Source: Lachnospiraceae bacterium (lineage in GTDB: Bacteria; Bacillota; Clostridia; Lachnospirales; Lachnospiraceae). From it: a stretch of DNA of 40,422 nucleotides. The translations under genes were made by a program, and so were the position numbers. Below the pieces are notes generated by a model that was not told where the DNA came from, did not search any database, and was given only the letters and a program-made list of their open reading frames with translations. Below, in pieces: positions 25,353 through 34,678 of this stretch; position 1 is the stretch's first letter, and every line of letters begins with the position of its first letter. The stretch spans positions 1-40,422 of the forward strand of contig JAGAPK010000049.1 in the NCBI GenBank assembly GCA_017623295.1, read 5' to 3'.

Positions 25353-26765
25353 ATGAATCGTAAAAAGAAAATTATAGAAGGCTACTGCCTGTTATTTACC
25401 GATTTGCTTAGTATTACAATCGCCTATGTGATTGCGATTTTGTTACGGTATCAGAAATTCAGCCGGGTAATGGAACCGGAACTGCATTTCATGGTATGTA
25501 TTTGTTTTTTGCTTTTCTGTACCATTTATAGTTTTATGTTTGACTGGAACAGAGAGTTTTTGACGCGCGGCGTTTTTGTGGAACTGATAGCAGTATTGAA
25601 ATTTAATCTTTTTATGTTGTTAGCTGTGACGAGTTTTCTGTTTGTCGTGCAGCGCGGTGGCGATTTTTCCAGACTGGTTATGGGATATTTTCTTGTTTTT
25701 GACATGATTATTGTCTGGCTGGTGCGCCTCGTGATGAAAAAGGTGTTACGGATGTATTTTACATCCAAATCCAATATCGTAAAAATTATGGTAATTGCCA
25801 AAGATGCGGTATTGGACAAGACCGTAAGCCAGTTGAAACAGTATCTGGATATCGAGTATGAAATCGTGGCACTGGCTTGTGTGGATGCAGACCGCACAGG
25901 CGTTATTATCGATGGCGTGAAGGTAACAGCAGACGGTGATAATGTTCTGGAGGTTGCCAGACAGATGCCGCTTGACGAAGTGTTTATCAATTTGCCGGAT
26001 GAAAACAAAGATTATGTGAAGCATATGATTTATGATTTGGAATCTATGGGTATCGCCTGCCATTACAATATTGATATTATTGAAAGACCGCAGAAGGAAA
26101 TTCATGTAGGAAATTTTGCGGGATATACAGTGGTGACCTATTCCATCAATCATTTTGATTATCGCCGTATGGTGGTGAAACGTCTGATTGACATTTTGGG
26201 TGGCATGGTAGGTTTATTGATTACTGCTGTTGTGACACCGTTTGTTGCACTTGCGATTAAACTGGATTCACCGGGACCGATTTTCTTCGCGCAGACCAGA
26301 ATTGGTAAGAACGGAAGGCGTTTCAAAATATACAAGTTCCGTTCTATGTATATTGATGCGGAAGCACGTAAAAAGGAACTGGAAGCACAGAATGAAATGC
26401 AGGGGCTTATGTTTAAAATGGAAAATGACCCACGTATTACCAAAGTGGGAAAATTCATTCGTAAGACAAGCATCGATGAACTTCCTCAGTTTTATAATAT
26501 TGTCAAAGGTGATATGAGTCTGGTAGGAACCAGACCACCGACAGAGGATGAATTTGAACAGTATAATTCTCATTACAGAAGACGTATCAGTATGACACCG
26601 GGGTTGACCGGACTCTGGCAGATTAGTGGACGTAGCGAGATTGTTGATTTTGATGATGTCGTAAAATACGATTTGGAATATATCGATAACTGGACGATTG
26701 GACTGGATATCAAAATCCTGTTTCAGACAGTATGGGTAGTGCTTACCGGAAAGGGCTCCAAATAG
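25353..26765 (+). CDS. Undecaprenyl-phosphate sugar phosphotransferase (initiating enzyme)
   Basis: 470 aa. Four N-terminal helices and a Rossmann-like middle domain precede the C-terminal bacterial sugar transferase domain (about residues 270-470). That domain contains KRLIDILGG, SPGPIFFAQTRIG, KFRSMY, DELPQFYNIVKGDMSLVGTRPP and PGLTGLWQISGR. This is the WbaP/WcaJ/CpsE class, which transfers a sugar-1-phosphate to undecaprenyl phosphate to begin a repeat unit. GGAGGAA at 25343-25349 fixes ATG 25353. It heads the third operon and is the only initiating transferase seen here, so it may serve both operon B and operon C. First sugar not readable from sequence. Confidence 0.94.
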   Translation: MNRKKKIIEGYCLLFTDLLSITIAYVIAILLRYQKFSRVMEPELHFMVCICFLLFCTIYSFMFDWNREFLTRGVFVELIAVLKFNLFMLLAVTSFLFVVQRGGDFSRLVMGYFLVFDMIIVWLVRLVMKKVLRMYFTSKSNIVKIMVIAKDAVLDKTVSQLKQYLDIEYEIVALACVDADRTGVIIDGVKVTADGDNVLEVARQMPLDEVFINLPDENKDYVKHMIYDLESMGIACHYNIDIIERPQKEIHVGNFAGYTVVTYSINHFDYRRMVVKRLIDILGGMVGLLITAVVTPFVALAIKLDSPGPIFFAQTRIGKNGRRFKIYKFRSMYIDAEARKKELEAQNEMQGLMFKMENDPRITKVGKFIRKTSIDELPQFYNIVKGDMSLVGTRPPTEDEFEQYNSHYRRRISMTPGLTGLWQISGRSEIVDFDDVVKYDLEYIDNWTIGLDIKILFQTVWVVLTGKGSK

Positions 26766-26829
26766 AAGCAGACAGTAAAAAACTTTGCAGAAAAGGAAGT
26801 CAGATAGAAGGATTGGCGTAGATTGACGT

Positions 26830-27882
26830 ATGAAAATTTGTATGATTGTTCCGAACCCTGCGGTCAAAGGCGGGATTGCATCGGTAGTAAATGGATATCG
26901 TGGTTCTGACATGGAGAAGCAGCATCAAATCAGTTATGTGGAATCCTATTGCGACGGCAGTAAGTGGCAGAAGCTTTTTAAAGCGCTTAGTGGTTACCTC
27001 GCGTTTATCGGTCAGTTACTTCGTAACCGCCCGGATTTGATACACATTCATTCTTCCTTTGGACCAAGTTTTTACCGGAAAATACCTTTTATCTACCTTG
27101 GAAGATGGGCGGGAATTCCGGTAGTGAATCACATTCATGGTGCGGAGTTTGATGTCTTCTATGAGCAGGCATCCGAAAAGAAGAAGAAACGAATCGCGAA
27201 AGTATACGGAAAATGCAATCGTCTGGTCGTACTGTCGGCAGAATGGAAGGAAGCTATTTCCCAGATTGTTCCGGCAGACAAAATTGATATTGTAGAAAAT
27301 TATTGCAAAATACCGGAAGAACCTTATGATACCGGACGTAAACAGGCACAGATACTTTTTTTGGGAGAGCTTGGCGAACGAAAAGGATGTTATGACATTC
27401 CTGTCATATATGAAAAAGTAAAACAAAACTGTCCGCAAGCGCATCTTGTGATGGCGGGCGACGGACAGATGGCGCAGATAAAAGAAGCGTTTGGACAAAG
27501 GAATTTGTTGGAAGATGTAGAATTCCCCGGTTGGATTCGCGGCGAAGCGAAAGAGAAGCTGTTACGGGAAAGTGCAATCTTTCTTTTTCCAACGTATAAC
27601 GAAGGTATGCCGATGGCAGTTCTGGAAGCGATGGGTTATGGCATGGGAATTGTGACAACACAGGTTGGTGGAATTCCGAAATTGATTGCCCATAAGCAAA
27701 ATGGTTATCTAGAAAAGCCAGGTGATACGGAGGCAATGGCACAGGATGTAATTTCTCTTTTGCAGGAGGAGAATCTTAGCAGACAGATGGGGCAGCAGGC
27801 GCGAAATCTGGTAAAGCAGAAATATAGTCTGGAATCACATTGGCAGAAATTAGAGCAGACTTACCGAAAGGCATGTATGTAA
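26830..27882 (+). CDS. Glycosyltransferase family 4
   Basis: 350 aa. The start MKICMIVPNPAVKGGIASVVNGY is a GT4 glycine-rich loop; DLIHIHSSFGPSFYRK and NHIHGAEFD are the acceptor-side His motifs; E258GMPMAVLE266 is the donor EX7E motif. It follows the initiating phosphotransferase, so it may add the second sugar of the unit. The only SD-like sequence (AGAAGGA) is about 20 bases from the ATG, unusually far. The TAA overlaps the next gene's ATG by one base. Confidence 0.92.
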   Translation: MKICMIVPNPAVKGGIASVVNGYRGSDMEKQHQISYVESYCDGSKWQKLFKALSGYLAFIGQLLRNRPDLIHIHSSFGPSFYRKIPFIYLGRWAGIPVVNHIHGAEFDVFYEQASEKKKKRIAKVYGKCNRLVVLSAEWKEAISQIVPADKIDIVENYCKIPEEPYDTGRKQAQILFLGELGERKGCYDIPVIYEKVKQNCPQAHLVMAGDGQMAQIKEAFGQRNLLEDVEFPGWIRGEAKEKLLRESAIFLFPTYNEGMPMAVLEAMGYGMGIVTTQVGGIPKLIAHKQNGYLEKPGDTEAMAQDVISLLQEENLSRQMGQQARNLVKQKYSLESHWQKLEQTYRKACM

Positions 27883-28400
27883 TGAATCAGTTATTCAGAG
27901 TGGCAAAAAGTATTTGTAAAATTGCATATTGGAAATGCAGATACGGTTCGAGAATCCGGACTTTGTGGATACAGGGTTTTGACCATGTGAATCTGGAACT
28001 TTCTAAAAATGGCCGGATTATACTTGGAGAAAAAATACAGAACCGGGGAAATCTGCATCTTATCTGTGAAGGAAACGGAAATCTGGAAATAGGCGGACAT
28101 GTTTTCTTTAATACAAATGCCTGTGTTTCCTGTCTTGGAAAAGTACAGATAGGTGATTACTGCAAGCTTGGTAACAATATTGTGGTTGTGGACCACGATC
28201 ATAATTTCAAGAATCAAGACAGTGAATATCTGGTTGGCGAAGTGGTAATTGGGAATCGTGTGTGGATTGGCGCAAATTGTACGATTCTGAAAGGTGCGCA
28301 TATCGGAGACGATTGTGTGATTGCTGCAGGAAGCGTTGTACGAGGCGAGATTCCGGCAGGAACAGTGTTTTACCAGAAGCGAGAAAATGTGATGAGATAG
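27882..28400 (+). CDS. Hexapeptide-repeat (left-handed beta-helix) acyltransferase
   Basis: 172 aa. Successive hexapeptide turns such as GKVQIGDYCKLGNNIVVVDHDHNF, GNRVWIGANCTILKGAHIGDDCVIAAGSVV and RGEIPAGTVFYQ match the NodL/CysE/maltose-acetyltransferase group. The catalytic His is probably within VDHDHNF. ATG 27882 shares a base with the previous stop and has AAAGG 10 bases upstream; an ATG at 27873 is the alternative. It would acetylate a sugar hydroxyl or amino group in the cytosol using acetyl-CoA. The residues before about 55 are atypical for the fold. A palindromic element follows directly. Confidence 0.87.
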   Translation: MNQLFRVAKSICKIAYWKCRYGSRIRTLWIQGFDHVNLELSKNGRIILGEKIQNRGNLHLICEGNGNLEIGGHVFFNTNACVSCLGKVQIGDYCKLGNNIVVVDHDHNFKNQDSEYLVGEVVIGNRVWIGANCTILKGAHIGDDCVIAAGSVVRGEIPAGTVFYQKRENVMR

Positions 28401-28403
28401 AAT

Positions 28404-28548
28404 GACAAGCAAAAAGTTTTCCTCTTTAGGCACGCTCTCGCTCTGTTATTCGTGTAGCAGTACTAAGATTTTCCGTGCGTTGCACTTCTGAAAATCAAGT
28501 GCTGACACTCATAAAAGACCTTGCAGAGGAAATACTTATTTGCTTGTG
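28404..28548. repeat. Palindromic intergenic element, copy 2
   Basis: The outer arms 28405-28425 and 28525-28547 are imperfect complements (both carry AAGCAAA...TTCCTCT in opposite senses). The central stem pairs 28458-28473 with 28490-28504. The left core, GGCACGCT then CGCT, later TCG, GTAGC, GTAC and TAAGAT (28429-28469), parallels 19570-19611 of the first element in order and spacing. It lies wholly between an acyltransferase gene and a GT2 gene. A GTG at 28475 that extends the GT2 frame lies in its loop and is rejected as start. Confidence 0.8.
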
Positions 28549-28579
28549 TATTCAAAATTTTAGGAAAGAGATTAGAGAA

Positions 28580-29602
28580 ATGAAAAAGAACAAATACAAA
28601 ATCAGCATTATCGTTCCGGTTTATAATAAGAGTGATTATTTGGAGCAGTGTATTGACAGCATTCTGCTGCAGTCTTATACGAATCTGGAATTGTTGCTTG
28701 TAGATGATGAATCCACAGACGGCAGCAGTGATATTTGTGACCGTTATGCGAAAGATGATGAAAGAGTGAAAGTGTTTCATCAGAAAAATGGTGGACCGAC
28801 AGCAGCATGTATGACCGGTATGGAGAATGCAACCGGCGATTATTACATGTTTATTGATAGCGATGATTATGTAAGCAAGGATATGTTAAAAGAGATGAGT
28901 GCTCTTTTGATTGGAAAGCCGGGCGAGATTGTCTGCTGTAATCATGTTCTGGAGAAAAAGAAAGAAACCGTTTCTGTGCTTGCACCAATCAAACCGGGGG
29001 TGTATGAAGGCGCAAAACTGAAACAGGAAATTAAAGAAAAACTGATTGGAAAAGAAGAAAGAACCATTCCGATGTCCCGTTGTATGAAGCTGTGCGAGAA
29101 GTCGGTTTTTGCGGGCAATGAGAAATATTATGATACGGCAATTCGTATGGGTGATGATTTCAACCTGATTTGTCCGGCACTATTAAACAGTACCCGGATT
29201 GTTATGATGGAAGAAGGTTTATTCTACCATTATCGATACGTGGAAGATTCCATTGTCCATCGTTATGACCCGAATATGAAGGACAGCATTGACCGTCTGA
29301 TGAAATCTTTGCGCGAAGTGGTAAAAGATAAAGGCATTGAAGATGGCGAAGCGAAAGTGGACAGAGAATATTGTTATATGATGATGCTTGTGATGAAAAA
29401 TGAGCTTCGTAATCCGGAGAAAAATTATGCGAAACGTATCGAACAGATTTTTATGGACTCTTCGGTGCGGGCAAAAATTGTTAATACTCCTCTTTCTGTG
29501 CGGAACCGTTCCAATCAGTTTATGTATCTTGGAATGCAGTATCCGCAGAAATCGTTGCTTCGCATTTTGCGCATGATAATCAAAAGACATGACCGGAAAT
29601 AA
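28580..29602 (+). CDS. Glycosyltransferase family 2
   Basis: 340 aa. YKISIIVPVYNKSDYLEQCIDSI, LVDDESTDGSSDICD (DDE in place of the usual DDG), NGGPTAACMTG and MFIDSDDYV give the GT-A fold and metal site. A basic helical C-terminal tail ends RMIIKRHDRK. ATG 28580 is where homology begins, with AGGAAAGAG just upstream. The upstream 105 bases of open frame lie in the palindrome and are excluded. Donor sugar unknown; cytosolic face of the membrane. Confidence 0.92.
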   Translation: MKKNKYKISIIVPVYNKSDYLEQCIDSILLQSYTNLELLLVDDESTDGSSDICDRYAKDDERVKVFHQKNGGPTAACMTGMENATGDYYMFIDSDDYVSKDMLKEMSALLIGKPGEIVCCNHVLEKKKETVSVLAPIKPGVYEGAKLKQEIKEKLIGKEERTIPMSRCMKLCEKSVFAGNEKYYDTAIRMGDDFNLICPALLNSTRIVMMEEGLFYHYRYVEDSIVHRYDPNMKDSIDRLMKSLREVVKDKGIEDGEAKVDREYCYMMMLVMKNELRNPEKNYAKRIEQIFMDSSVRAKIVNTPLSVRNRSNQFMYLGMQYPQKSLLRILRMIIKRHDRK

Positions 29603-29622
29603 TTTTTAATTTAGGAGAAAAC

Positions 29623-30804
29623 ATGGACAATAGATTAGTAATGTATCTGCATGGCGGGAGTGGCAATCATGGTTGTGAAGCGATTGTAAACAGCACCTGT
29701 CATATGATAGAGGATATTCCCAAATTACTGGTAACAAACAGCGAGAAGGAAGATAAATTTTATTCGCTGGCGCCTTTGTGCGATATTTTGCAGGAGAGAA
29801 AAATTGCAGAGCACTTTTTTGCACATGTATGGTATTATGCGTGGCGCGCAATTTTTAAAGATAAAGAATCTTTTATGCGTTACCGTTTCAAAGAAGTGCT
29901 TGGAAAAAATCGTTCCCCGCTATATGTGTCGGTTGGCGGTGATATGTATTGCTACGAACTGTCTAAGAAGGAAGCGATTGTGGCAAACAGTACCTTTAAT
30001 AGAGCAGGTTCCAAAACCGTTTTGTGGGGATGCTCTATCGAGCCGGAATTGTTGAAAGAGCCGGAAATGATAGAGGATATGAAACGTTATGCGTTGATTA
30101 CCCCAAGAGAATCCATTACGTATCAGGCATTGTTAGATGCAGGAATTACTGACAATGTGAAGCTTTTCCCAGATCCGGCATTTTCCTTAAAACCGGAAGA
30201 AATGAAGCTGCCGGAAGGTTTCTTAGAAGGCAGAACAATTGGCATCAACATCAGCCCGATGATTATTCGTTATGAGAAAGAACCGGGTATTACGATTAGT
30301 AATTATAGAAAATTGGTAGACCATATATTAGAGACATCCGATAATAGTGTGGCATTGATTCCGCATGTTATGTGGAATAATAATGATGACAGATTGACAC
30401 TGGCAGAGCTTTATAAGGGATATGAAGATAATGACAGAGTTTTGTTGTTCCCGGATATGGCATGTCAGCAGGTAAAATATGTGATTTCCAAGTGTAGAGC
30501 TTTTATCGGGGCAAGAACCCATGCAACCATAGCTGCTTACTCGACTTGTGTACCAACTCTGGTTGTTGGTTATTCCGTGAAAGCACTTGGTATTGCAAGA
30601 GATTTGTTTGGCAGTGAAGAAAATTATGTACTTCCGGTACAGACTTTACAGGATTCGGATGCATTGCTTCGTGCTTATGAGTGGCTTATGACACAAGAAG
30701 ATAACATTCGTGGCAGATTGCAGGAAATTATGCCGGAATATTGTGCGAAATCAGCACAGGCAGGAGAAGAGATTCGGAAAATATGGAAACAGGTAACCAC
30801 ATAG
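29623..30804 (+). CDS. Polysaccharide pyruvyl transferase family protein
   Basis: 393 aa. The start YLHGGSGNHGCEAIVNS is the glycine/Asn-rich opening of the CsaB/WcaK-type pyruvyltransferase superfamily, and GAR298THATIAAYS with VVGYSVKALGIARDLFG is its conserved C-terminal block. Typical members move pyruvate from phosphoenolpyruvate to a sugar as a ketal, giving the polymer negative charge; some relatives are glycosyltransferases with the same fold, so ketal formation is likely but not certain. AGGAG at 29612-29616 serves ATG 29623. It overlaps the next GT2 gene. Confidence 0.85.
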   Translation: MDNRLVMYLHGGSGNHGCEAIVNSTCHMIEDIPKLLVTNSEKEDKFYSLAPLCDILQERKIAEHFFAHVWYYAWRAIFKDKESFMRYRFKEVLGKNRSPLYVSVGGDMYCYELSKKEAIVANSTFNRAGSKTVLWGCSIEPELLKEPEMIEDMKRYALITPRESITYQALLDAGITDNVKLFPDPAFSLKPEEMKLPEGFLEGRTIGINISPMIIRYEKEPGITISNYRKLVDHILETSDNSVALIPHVMWNNNDDRLTLAELYKGYEDNDRVLLFPDMACQQVKYVISKCRAFIGARTHATIAAYSTCVPTLVVGYSVKALGIARDLFGSEENYVLPVQTLQDSDALLRAYEWLMTQEDNIRGRLQEIMPEYCAKSAQAGEEIRKIWKQVTT

Positions 30805-31913
30805 ATTCAAATAATGTAGATTTAAATAATTCGGAATCCAATTTAATCAGTGTGATTGTTCCCGTTTATAACGGCGAAGCATATCTCGACCGTTGCGTAC
30901 AGAGTATTTTGATGCAGACTTATCAGGCATGGGAACTTTTGATTGTGGATGGAGCATCAACGGATGGGACGTCGGAACTTTGTAAGTCATGGGAAAAAAA
31001 GGATAATCGAATCCGCGCTTTTTTCTCGGAAGAAAATAAAGGTGTTTCGGCAGGGCGTAATACTGGCATACAGGAAGCAAAGGGCGAATATCTCATGTTT
31101 CTGGATGCAGATGACTGGCTGATGCCGGATTGTCTGGAACGCTTGTATGCGGATATACAGGAAAAAGATGTACAGATTGCAGGGTGTAGCTTCAAACGGT
31201 GTTCGGATGATGAGTGGGCAGCGATGAAAAATAATGGTACGAAGCAGGCGAGTAATGTACAAAAAGATTCTGTGCAAAAAGATTATCAGACATATTCCAG
31301 AAAACTGATTTCCGGTCATGACTTTTTGAAAGAAGGAATTTTACAGCAGGATACCCGTTGTTGGAGTAAGTTATATCATAAAAGTGTTATTGCGAACCAT
31401 CGTTTCAAAGAAGACTTTACCATTGGAGAGGACATGCTTTTCCTATGGGAAGTAGCAAGAGATGCAAAATTTATCAGCAGCAGCGAATATCCGGGGTATT
31501 GCTATTATTACAATGTCAATGGAACGATGTTAAAGCCATTTCGGGAATCGGATATCGATCAGATTCGTTGCTGGCAGATGGTACTGGATCAGATACGGGA
31601 AGAAAATATGCACGCATCTTTGCATCCAAATACAAACATATATGACGTGAGTGTCATATCCAGAACCGGAACGATTCTTCTGATGTCGTGTATGTTGGTT
31701 GTGGGTAAACTTTCACAACTGCCGGCGAAAGAGCGAAAAAAATACAGTTATATCCGAAAACAATGCAGTCGCACCTTAAAAGAAGCGATGAGGATACCGG
31801 AAGCCTATGCCGGATTAGACACGGGATATCGGATAAAAGTGGCTATTTTTTATACTTATCCGGAATTGTATTTGCGGTTATACCATGCGGGTAAAAGTTT
31901 AGCAAGAAAGTGA
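30783..31913 (+). CDS. Glycosyltransferase family 2
   Basis: 376 aa from ATG 30783, overlapping the pyruvyltransferase gene by 22 bases; an upstream start at 30741 would overlap more and adds unconserved residues. A polar Asn/Ser-rich N-terminal tail precedes LISVIVPVYNGEAYLDRCVQS. LIVDGASTDG (DGA rather than DDG), NKGVSAGRNTGI, FLDADDW and GEDMLFLWEVA follow. Like the GT2 at 28580 it has a variant first Asp motif. The translation-coupled position suggests co-production with the pyruvyltransferase. Specificity unknown. Confidence 0.9.
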   Translation: METGNHIDSNNVDLNNSESNLISVIVPVYNGEAYLDRCVQSILMQTYQAWELLIVDGASTDGTSELCKSWEKKDNRIRAFFSEENKGVSAGRNTGIQEAKGEYLMFLDADDWLMPDCLERLYADIQEKDVQIAGCSFKRCSDDEWAAMKNNGTKQASNVQKDSVQKDYQTYSRKLISGHDFLKEGILQQDTRCWSKLYHKSVIANHRFKEDFTIGEDMLFLWEVARDAKFISSSEYPGYCYYYNVNGTMLKPFRESDIDQIRCWQMVLDQIREENMHASLHPNTNIYDVSVISRTGTILLMSCMLVVGKLSQLPAKERKKYSYIRKQCSRTLKEAMRIPEAYAGLDTGYRIKVAIFYTYPELYLRLYHAGKSLARK

Positions 31914-31919
31914 TGGAAA

Positions 31920-33461
31920 ATGAGCAGAGTACAACAGTCAGCGAAGAATATTTTCTTTGGATATATCAGTAATATTGTCATTCTGGTTATGGGCTTTTTT
32001 CAAAGAACCGTTTTTATTGAGGTACTTGGAAGAACCTTGCTTAGTGTAAATGGTTTATATACGGATGTTCTTAGTATGCTGTCTTTGGCAGAGTTGGGAA
32101 TTGGTACAGCACTTAATTATAGCTTGTACAAACCGGTTGCAAATCATGATTATGAGAAGATTAAGTCCTATATGCAGCTGTATAAAAAAGCATATCTTGC
32201 GATAGCGGGTATCATTGCTGTTATTGGACTTGCAATAACGCCTTTTTTGCCTTATATCATTAAGGAAAGAAGCGGACTTACCGTAGAAGAGCTGACTCTT
32301 TATTATTTGATTTTTTTGTTTAATACGGTCAGCACTTATTTTGTGGCTTACAAATATAGTCTGGTAAATGCAGAGCAGCGTAATTATATTCAGACGAATA
32401 TTACCACGATTACCAAAATCGTGACAGTGTTTGCGCAGATTATTATTTTGCTAGTAACCAAAAACTTTCTGCTTTATCTGCTGACACAGGCAGCAGTAGA
32501 GTTATTGCAGAAAATAGCAGTCAGCATTTATTTTAATAAGCTGTATCCTTATTTGCGGGATAAAAATGTCAAGAAACTTGAAAAAGAAGAAACTGACATT
32601 GTTGTCACAAAGACTAAAGCATTGATGTTTCATAAAATTGGTGATGTAGCAAGACTTTCTACGGATAGTATTATCATCACTTACTTTATCAATGTGGATT
32701 TGGTCGGCATTGTTGGTAACTATACTTATATCATTACTTATGTGTCAAATTTTGTAAGCGTTATTTTCAACTCGGTAATTTCCGGTTTTGGAAACCTTGT
32801 GGCAACCGAATCAAAAGAGAAACAATACAGTATTTTCAAAGTATATCGTTTTTTTGCTTGCTGGATGTATGGTTTTGCTTCGGTAGGATTCTGGCTGCTT
32901 CTTACACCACTTGTAACAGGCTTGTGGTTAGACGATAGCTGGAAAATCGGACAGACAATTCTGTCCTTGATTTTAATTGATTTTTATTTTAAAGGCGGCA
33001 GAGTTGTGCTGATTAATTTCAAAATTGCTGCCGGTGTATTTGAACAGGATAAGTATTTGTCCTTAATTCAAGGCGGTGTCAATCTGGTATTATCCATTAT
33101 CGGAGCAAAGTACATTGGACTTGCGGGTGTTTATGTTGGTACCGTTGTTTCCGGTGTACTGGCGAACCTGATTCAACCGGTTATTGTGTACCGTGATTGT
33201 TTTTCGAAAAATGTGTGGTCTTACTTTAAAGACTCTTTAAAATATATTGTTACGATTCTTGGAATCTTACTTGTGCTGATACCGATTAACAATTTGATTA
33301 TGGCACAGGTAAACCTGTTTACCTTTATTTTGATGGCGGCAATCATTACGATTATTTATAATCTGGTTTTCTTTACGATTTTCCGAAAAACCCCGGAATT
33401 TGATTATTTGTGGGAATTATTTGCGAAGAAACTGCCATTTATGCGTAAAATCAGAAAATAG
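31920..33461 (+). CDS. Polysaccharide flippase, Wzx-like (MOP superfamily)
   Basis: 513 aa with about 12 to 14 membrane helices in two halves. The start SAKNIFFGYISNIVILVMGFFQRTVFIEVLG, the early LSLAELGIGTALNYSLY and the second-half repeat LVGIVGNYTYIITYV fit the Wzx/RfbX group of lipid-linked oligosaccharide flippases. It would turn the undecaprenyl-linked repeat unit to the outer leaflet using an ion gradient, then hand it to the polymerase at 35602. The start lies six bases after the previous stop with a weak ribosome site (GATGGAAA), implying coupling. The ABC-type exporter at 15038 would be functionally parallel. Confidence 0.9.
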   Translation: MSRVQQSAKNIFFGYISNIVILVMGFFQRTVFIEVLGRTLLSVNGLYTDVLSMLSLAELGIGTALNYSLYKPVANHDYEKIKSYMQLYKKAYLAIAGIIAVIGLAITPFLPYIIKERSGLTVEELTLYYLIFLFNTVSTYFVAYKYSLVNAEQRNYIQTNITTITKIVTVFAQIIILLVTKNFLLYLLTQAAVELLQKIAVSIYFNKLYPYLRDKNVKKLEKEETDIVVTKTKALMFHKIGDVARLSTDSIIITYFINVDLVGIVGNYTYIITYVSNFVSVIFNSVISGFGNLVATESKEKQYSIFKVYRFFACWMYGFASVGFWLLLTPLVTGLWLDDSWKIGQTILSLILIDFYFKGGRVVLINFKIAAGVFEQDKYLSLIQGGVNLVLSIIGAKYIGLAGVYVGTVVSGVLANLIQPVIVYRDCFSKNVWSYFKDSLKYIVTILGILLVLIPINNLIMAQVNLFTFILMAAIITIIYNLVFFTIFRKTPEFDYLWELFAKKLPFMRKIRK

Positions 33462-33487
33462 AAATGGATAATTGGGGAGGAGAAGCT

Positions 33488-34633
33488 ATGTCGGAAGTTT
33501 TGGAAAAAAATACAAAGAATTATGATAAGACAGCCTTAATCGATAACGCTTGTAAAGAACTTCTGACTTATGGGCTTTGGGATGGCAAAACCAGATGCAA
33601 GCGGTTTGTGAAGAAATATATTTTGCGCAGACCGACAGCAACGGAAGATTTGATTTTCTGGCCTACCGGACTTTTGGCAGAGGGATTGTGGCATTGCTTA
33701 CAAGAGGTGTATGTCGTGACGGCGGACAAAGAAATTCTGCGGACAGAGCCCGGGCGCATGCAGACTGAAATAGAAACATCGCTTGCTACGTATTTTGTAA
33801 GATGGCAGAAAAAAGGCTGCCCGGTTACATTTCTGGATGATTTGTTAGCAGGCGAGGTTTTTCTCAAAATTTATGAAGAGTATCAGCGAAACAAAAAGGA
33901 AAATGCTATGATTGGCGCAGACAATGCAGAAACGTATCTTCAGGCGATTGAAAAGCTTGCAACATATGTACATGCTTATCCAACGGATGAAACGGGAAGT
34001 TTTCCGTATCGTGCCAATCAACAGAATGGTTACGTTTTTGTAGATTCCATCGGACTGACTTGTCCGTTTTTATATGGATATGGCAGAGTTTTTGAAAAAA
34101 GTGATAGTATGGAGCTTGCTGTCAAACAGATTGCCAACTTTCTGGCATATGGCATGGATGCGGCAACGGGGCTTCCTTATCATGGTTACGATGTAGCATC
34201 CGGCACCAAATACGGCATTATTGGATGGGGACGAGCGGTAGGCTGGCTGCTTCGTGGTATGACAGGCTGTATGACAACCGACTATGGATTAGAACTTTTG
34301 CGAGAACCTTATCTTGCATTGATGGATGCAGTCCTCTCTTATCAGAGAAAAGATGGATATTTCTCATGGCAGTTACAGGCGATGGAAGGACCGGCAGACA
34401 CTTCGGCAACCGGTATGATTTGTGTGGCATTGCAGGAAGGTATTCGAAGAGGCTTTTTACAGGGCGGGAGTTATGCACAAGTACTGGAAAAAGGAATTCG
34501 TGCGGTGCGTAAATCAACAAAGAATGGAAAAGTTTATGATTGTTCCGGAGAGTGCGAAGGCTTTTCGCAATATCCGCAGCGATACGGGGCTTACCCTTGG
34601 GCGCTGGGAGCGGCACTTGTGCTGGATGAGTAG
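33488..34633 (+). CDS. Glycoside hydrolase family 88/105-like protein
   Basis: 381 aa from ATG 33488, preceded by a strong GGGGAGGAG. The (alpha/alpha)6-barrel motifs are WPTGLLAEGLWHCL, LTCPFLYGYGRVF, GLPYHGYD, GWGRAVGWLLRGM, GPADTSATGMI and the final YGAYPWALGAALV, as in unsaturated rhamnogalacturonyl/glucuronyl hydrolases (YteR-type). No signal peptide, so cytosolic. Known family members hydrate the unsaturated uronic acid left by polysaccharide lyases, a degradative role that is unexpected inside an assembly operon between a flippase and a fucosyltransferase. It could trim aborted lipid-linked intermediates, recycle imported fragments, or have a new role. Catalytic Asp not assigned. Confidence 0.8.
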   Translation: MSEVLEKNTKNYDKTALIDNACKELLTYGLWDGKTRCKRFVKKYILRRPTATEDLIFWPTGLLAEGLWHCLQEVYVVTADKEILRTEPGRMQTEIETSLATYFVRWQKKGCPVTFLDDLLAGEVFLKIYEEYQRNKKENAMIGADNAETYLQAIEKLATYVHAYPTDETGSFPYRANQQNGYVFVDSIGLTCPFLYGYGRVFEKSDSMELAVKQIANFLAYGMDAATGLPYHGYDVASGTKYGIIGWGRAVGWLLRGMTGCMTTDYGLELLREPYLALMDAVLSYQRKDGYFSWQLQAMEGPADTSATGMICVALQEGIRRGFLQGGSYAQVLEKGIRAVRKSTKNGKVYDCSGECEGFSQYPQRYGAYPWALGAALVLDE

Positions 34634-34678
34634 GACCAAAGCGTGTGAAAGCATGTTGTGATAGTGTGGGAGGAGAAT

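Noticed and set aside
28475-28579. N-terminal extension of the GT2 at 28580
   Set aside because: The GTG lies in the loop of the palindromic element, and homology begins only after ATG 28580.
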